Assembly: GCF_010634855.1 (NCBI RefSeq) | Contig: NZ_MWLQ01000009.1 | Span: forward strand, 1 to 44,344 | Direction: 5' to 3' | Source: Microbacterium sp. B35-30 | GTDB taxonomy: Bacteria; Actinomycetota; Actinomycetes; Actinomycetales; Microbacteriaceae | DNA: 44,344 nucleotides | Part shown: one piece after another, positions 42,409 through 44,344 of the stretch | How the letters are laid out: the number at the start of each line of letters is the position of its first letter | Numbering within the stretch: position 1 is the first letter of the stretch | Translations under genes and position numbers: made by a program | The notes under the pieces: generated by a model | What the model saw: the letters and a program-made list of their open reading frames with translations, nothing else | Databases searched by the model: none | What the model was told of the DNA's origin: nothing

Positions 42409-43541
42409 ACCCGGACGACGTTCTCCTCAACTTCAATCCGGGCACGCTCGTCCTGCTCAACGTGGTGCTGGGGCTGATCATGTTCGGCATCGCGCTCGAC
42501 ACCACGCTCGACGACTTCAAGGTCGTCGCCCGCAAGCCGAAGCCGTTCGTCATCGCGATCATCGCGCAGCTCGTCGTGCTGCCGGCCGTGACCTTCGGGC
42601 TCACCCTGATCCTGCCGGTGACGCCGTCCATGGCGCTCGGCATGATCCTCGTCGCCTGCTGCCCGCCCGGGAACATCTCGCAGGTGTTGACGCACCGCTC
42701 CGGCGGCAACGTGGCGCTGTCGGTGTCGATGACGGCGGTGTCGAACCTCCTCTACATCTTCGTGCTGCCGCTCTCGGTCGCCTTCTGGGGGTCGTTGCAC
42801 CCGACCGCGAGCGAGCTGCTGGTCGCCGTCGAGCTCAACCCCTGGGTGATGCTCGGCGACATCCTGCTCATCATCGGCGTGCCGTTCGCCCTCGGTCTGT
42901 TCATCCGGCACCGCTTCCCCGCCTTCGCCCGCAGGGTGCAGCCGTGGGTGAAGTGGTTCTCGCTGCTCGCGCTCGTCGGCTTCATCGTGGCCGCCCTCGC
43001 GGGCAACTGGACGTACTTCGTGGCGTTCCTCGGCATCATCGTGCTCGTCGTCACCATCCACGACGCGGTCGCGCTCGCCACCGGCTACACCACCGCCGTC
43101 GTCGGCGGTCTCGGCACGCGCGAGCGCAAGGCCATGACCTTCGAGGTGGGCATCCGCAACGCCGGCCTCGGGCTCGGTCTCGTCTTCACGTTCTTCGGAG
43201 GCCTCGGCGGGATGGCCATCGTCGCCGGCTGGTGGGGCATCTGGGACATCATCGCCGGCCTCGCCGTCGCCGCTCTGTGGGCCCGGCACACCCGCCGCCG
43301 GACCGGCTCGGCCAAGGGGGACGCCTCACGCCACGCGCTGCGGGGAACGGATGCCGCGGCCCGGGGTTCCGACGCGGGCTCGAGCTCGGGCGCGGGGTCG
43401 GGGTCGGACTTCGGTTCGGGGTCGGGGTCGGGGTCGCGCTCGGGGCCGGGCTCGGGCTCGGGCGCGGGGTCGGGCTCGGGCTCGGGCGCGGGGTCGGGGT
43501 CGGGCTCGGACTCGGGCGCGCCCGCGGGAGCACCGGAGTGA
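42405..43541 (+). CDS. Bile acid:sodium symporter family (BASS) protein with Gly/Ser tail
   Basis: 378 residues. About nine membrane segments in residues 1-300; NLLYIFVLPLSVAFWG, ACCPPGNISQVLTHRSGGNVALSVSMTAVSN and FEVGIRNAGLGLGLVF are the BASS hallmarks (sodium-site and crossover segments). It probably moves an organic acid with sodium. After residue 325 comes a low-complexity tail of about 50 residues, nearly all Gly and Ser, coded by GGnTCG hexamers. ATG overlaps the monooxygenase stop; the stop overlaps the GTG of the next gene. Confidence 0.88.
   Translation: MNPDDVLLNFNPGTLVLLNVVLGLIMFGIALDTTLDDFKVVARKPKPFVIAIIAQLVVLPAVTFGLTLILPVTPSMALGMILVACCPPGNISQVLTHRSGGNVALSVSMTAVSNLLYIFVLPLSVAFWGSLHPTASELLVAVELNPWVMLGDILLIIGVPFALGLFIRHRFPAFARRVQPWVKWFSLLALVGFIVAALAGNWTYFVAFLGIIVLVVTIHDAVALATGYTTAVVGGLGTRERKAMTFEVGIRNAGLGLGLVFTFFGGLGGMAIVAGWWGIWDIIAGLAVAALWARHTRRRTGSAKGDASRHALRGTDAAARGSDAGSSSGAGSGSDFGSGSGSGSRSGPGSGSGAGSGSGSGAGSGSGSDSGAPAGAPE
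43379..43519 (+). repeat. GGnTCG hexamer array coding the Gly/Ser tail
   Basis: About 20 imperfect GGGTCG/GGCTCG/GGCGCG units in the symporter's last codons. Units of 6 keep the frame, so slippage would change tail length only. Confidence 0.85.
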
Positions 43542-44344
43542 GCCGCACAGGGCACACCGGCGCGGCGCGCGCCGCGGCCGCGCTCAGCAGCCTCTCGACG
43601 CAGCCGATCACGGTGGTCGATCGCGCCGCGCGCCACACCGCGAACGAGCGTGTGCGGGTGCTGGTCACCGGGGGCGCCGGTTTCCTCGGATCCCACGTGG
43701 CCGCAGCGCTGGTCGCGCGCCCCGACGTGGAACTGGTCGTGGCGGGCGACGTGCGGCGGCCGGAGCATCCGATCGAGGGCGTCATCTACGACGAGTGCGA
43801 CGTGACGCGCGCCGCAGGGCTGGTGCCGCTGCTCGAGCGCCACCGCATCGACGTGGTCGTGCATCTCGCCGCGATCGTGAACCCCGGCCGCGACCACGAT
43901 CTGGAGTACCGCGTCGACGTCGACGGTTCCCGCCACGTGCTCGAGGCCTGCGTCGAGGCGGGTGTGCGGCGCATCGTGGTGTCGTCGTCGGGTGCCGCCT
44001 ACGGCTACCACCCCGACAGCCCCGAGTGGCTCCGCGAGTCCGACCCGGTGCGCGGCAACGACGAGTTCGCGTACTCGAAGCACAAGCGCCTCGTCGAGCA
44101 GCTGCTCGCCGCCTACCGCGTCGCGCATCCCGAGCTCGAGCAGGTGGTGTTCCGCATCGGCACGATCCTCGGACCCACCGTGCAGAACCAGATCACCGCC
44201 CTCTGGAACGGCCGCGCGGTGCTGGCGGTGCGCGGCTCGGAGTCGCCGTTCGTGTTCGTGTGGGTCGACGACGTCGCCGGCGCCATGGCACGCGCCGCGA
44301 CGGACGGTCCTCGCGGCGTCTACAACGTCGCCGGCGACGGCCGG
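43538..44344 (+). CDS. Extended SDR (NAD-dependent epimerase/dehydratase-like), cut by window end
   Basis: 269 codons visible, open at the right edge. NAD site VLVTGGAGFLGSH (GGAGFLG at 45-51), LAAIVNPGRD, the Ser-rich strand VVSSSGAAYGY and the YSKHK active site (YxxxK) define an extended short-chain dehydrogenase; the region after it (RIGTILGP, FVFVWVDDVAGAM) fits the sugar-epimerase/ketone-reductase group. GTG at 43538 overlaps the symporter stop (GTGA), but it gives a 38-residue Ala/Arg-rich leader; a later GTG at 43652 (residue 39) is a realistic alternative. Its operon partners are a flavin monooxygenase and an anion symporter, suggesting uptake and oxidation of one compound. Confidence 0.82.
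   Translation, partial: MSRTGHTGAARAAAALSSLSTQPITVVDRAARHTANERVRVLVTGGAGFLGSHVAAALVARPDVELVVAGDVRRPEHPIEGVIYDECDVTRAAGLVPLLERHRIDVVVHLAAIVNPGRDHDLEYRVDVDGSRHVLEACVEAGVRRIVVSSSGAAYGYHPDSPEWLRESDPVRGNDEFAYSKHKRLVEQLLAAYRVAHPELEQVVFRIGTILGPTVQNQITALWNGRAVLAVRGSESPFVFVWVDDVAGAMARAATDGPRGVYNVAGDGR

Overview
The window is high-GC actinobacterial chromosome, most likely from Microbacteriaceae (Microbacterium-like). This is inferred from the strong G/C third-position bias, GTG starts, ATGA/GTGA stop-start overlaps, TAnnnT -10 boxes placed 6-8 nt before start codons, and gene order. From memory, the order LCP - purE - purK - PH protein - birA - accD - accE - maf - accA - lpdA - purine nucleoside phosphorylase - phosphomannomutase parallels the Mycobacterium tuberculosis Rv3267-Rv3308 region. 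Both window ends cut genes. I found no rRNA, tRNA, CRISPR array, phage or transposase gene.

Layout. 1-3.96 kb (minus): envelope genes: a truncated secreted LGFP-repeat protein, a glycosyltransferase and a polytopic LytR-CpsA-Psr protein. 3.95-5.8 kb (minus): purE and purK for the AIR carboxylation step of purine synthesis. 5.9-9.5 kb: PH-domain membrane protein and biotin protein ligase (minus), then the acyl-CoA carboxylase beta and epsilon subunits (plus). 9.5-10.0 kb: a gene-free stretch with a palindromic repeat element and a chain of hairpins. 10.0-14.4 kb (minus): RNA methyltransferase, then response regulator, histidine kinase and membrane protein. 14.6-17.5 kb (plus): maf, the biotin carboxylase/BCCP subunit and a small unknown gene. 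17.6-23.6 kb: LpdA-like flavoprotein (minus), purine nucleoside phosphorylase, phosphomannomutase and an MFS exporter (plus). 23.7-28.9 kb (minus): a complete peptide/nickel-type ABC importer operon. 29.1-30.9 kb: a GNAT acetyltransferase and an AbiEi-like/nuclease-like protein bracketed by two copies of a palindromic repeat. 31.0-39.0 kb: a PRD-type regulator divergent from a full mannitol PTS operon that also carries HPr, enzyme I and an extra EIIB. 39.0-44.3 kb: alpha/beta hydrolase, TauE/SafE permease, and an overlapping trio of flavin monooxygenase, bile-acid-type symporter and SDR enzyme (cut by the window end).

How genes work together. BirA biotinylates the BCCP domain of the carboxylase alpha subunit, which works with the beta and epsilon subunits to make malonyl/methylmalonyl-CoA. 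The accD and accA promoters share an element at the same distance from their starts. The mannitol operon encodes a whole phosphorelay (EI, HPr, EIIA, EIICB) plus mannitol-1-phosphate dehydrogenase, under a regulator that itself carries PRD, EIIB-like and EIIA-like domains.

Most unusual content: the hairpin chain at 9655-9956, the repeat-bracketed AbiEi-like gene, the shared acc promoter element, an over-represented GGATGCC/GGCATCC heptamer, and a family of intergenic palindromic elements.
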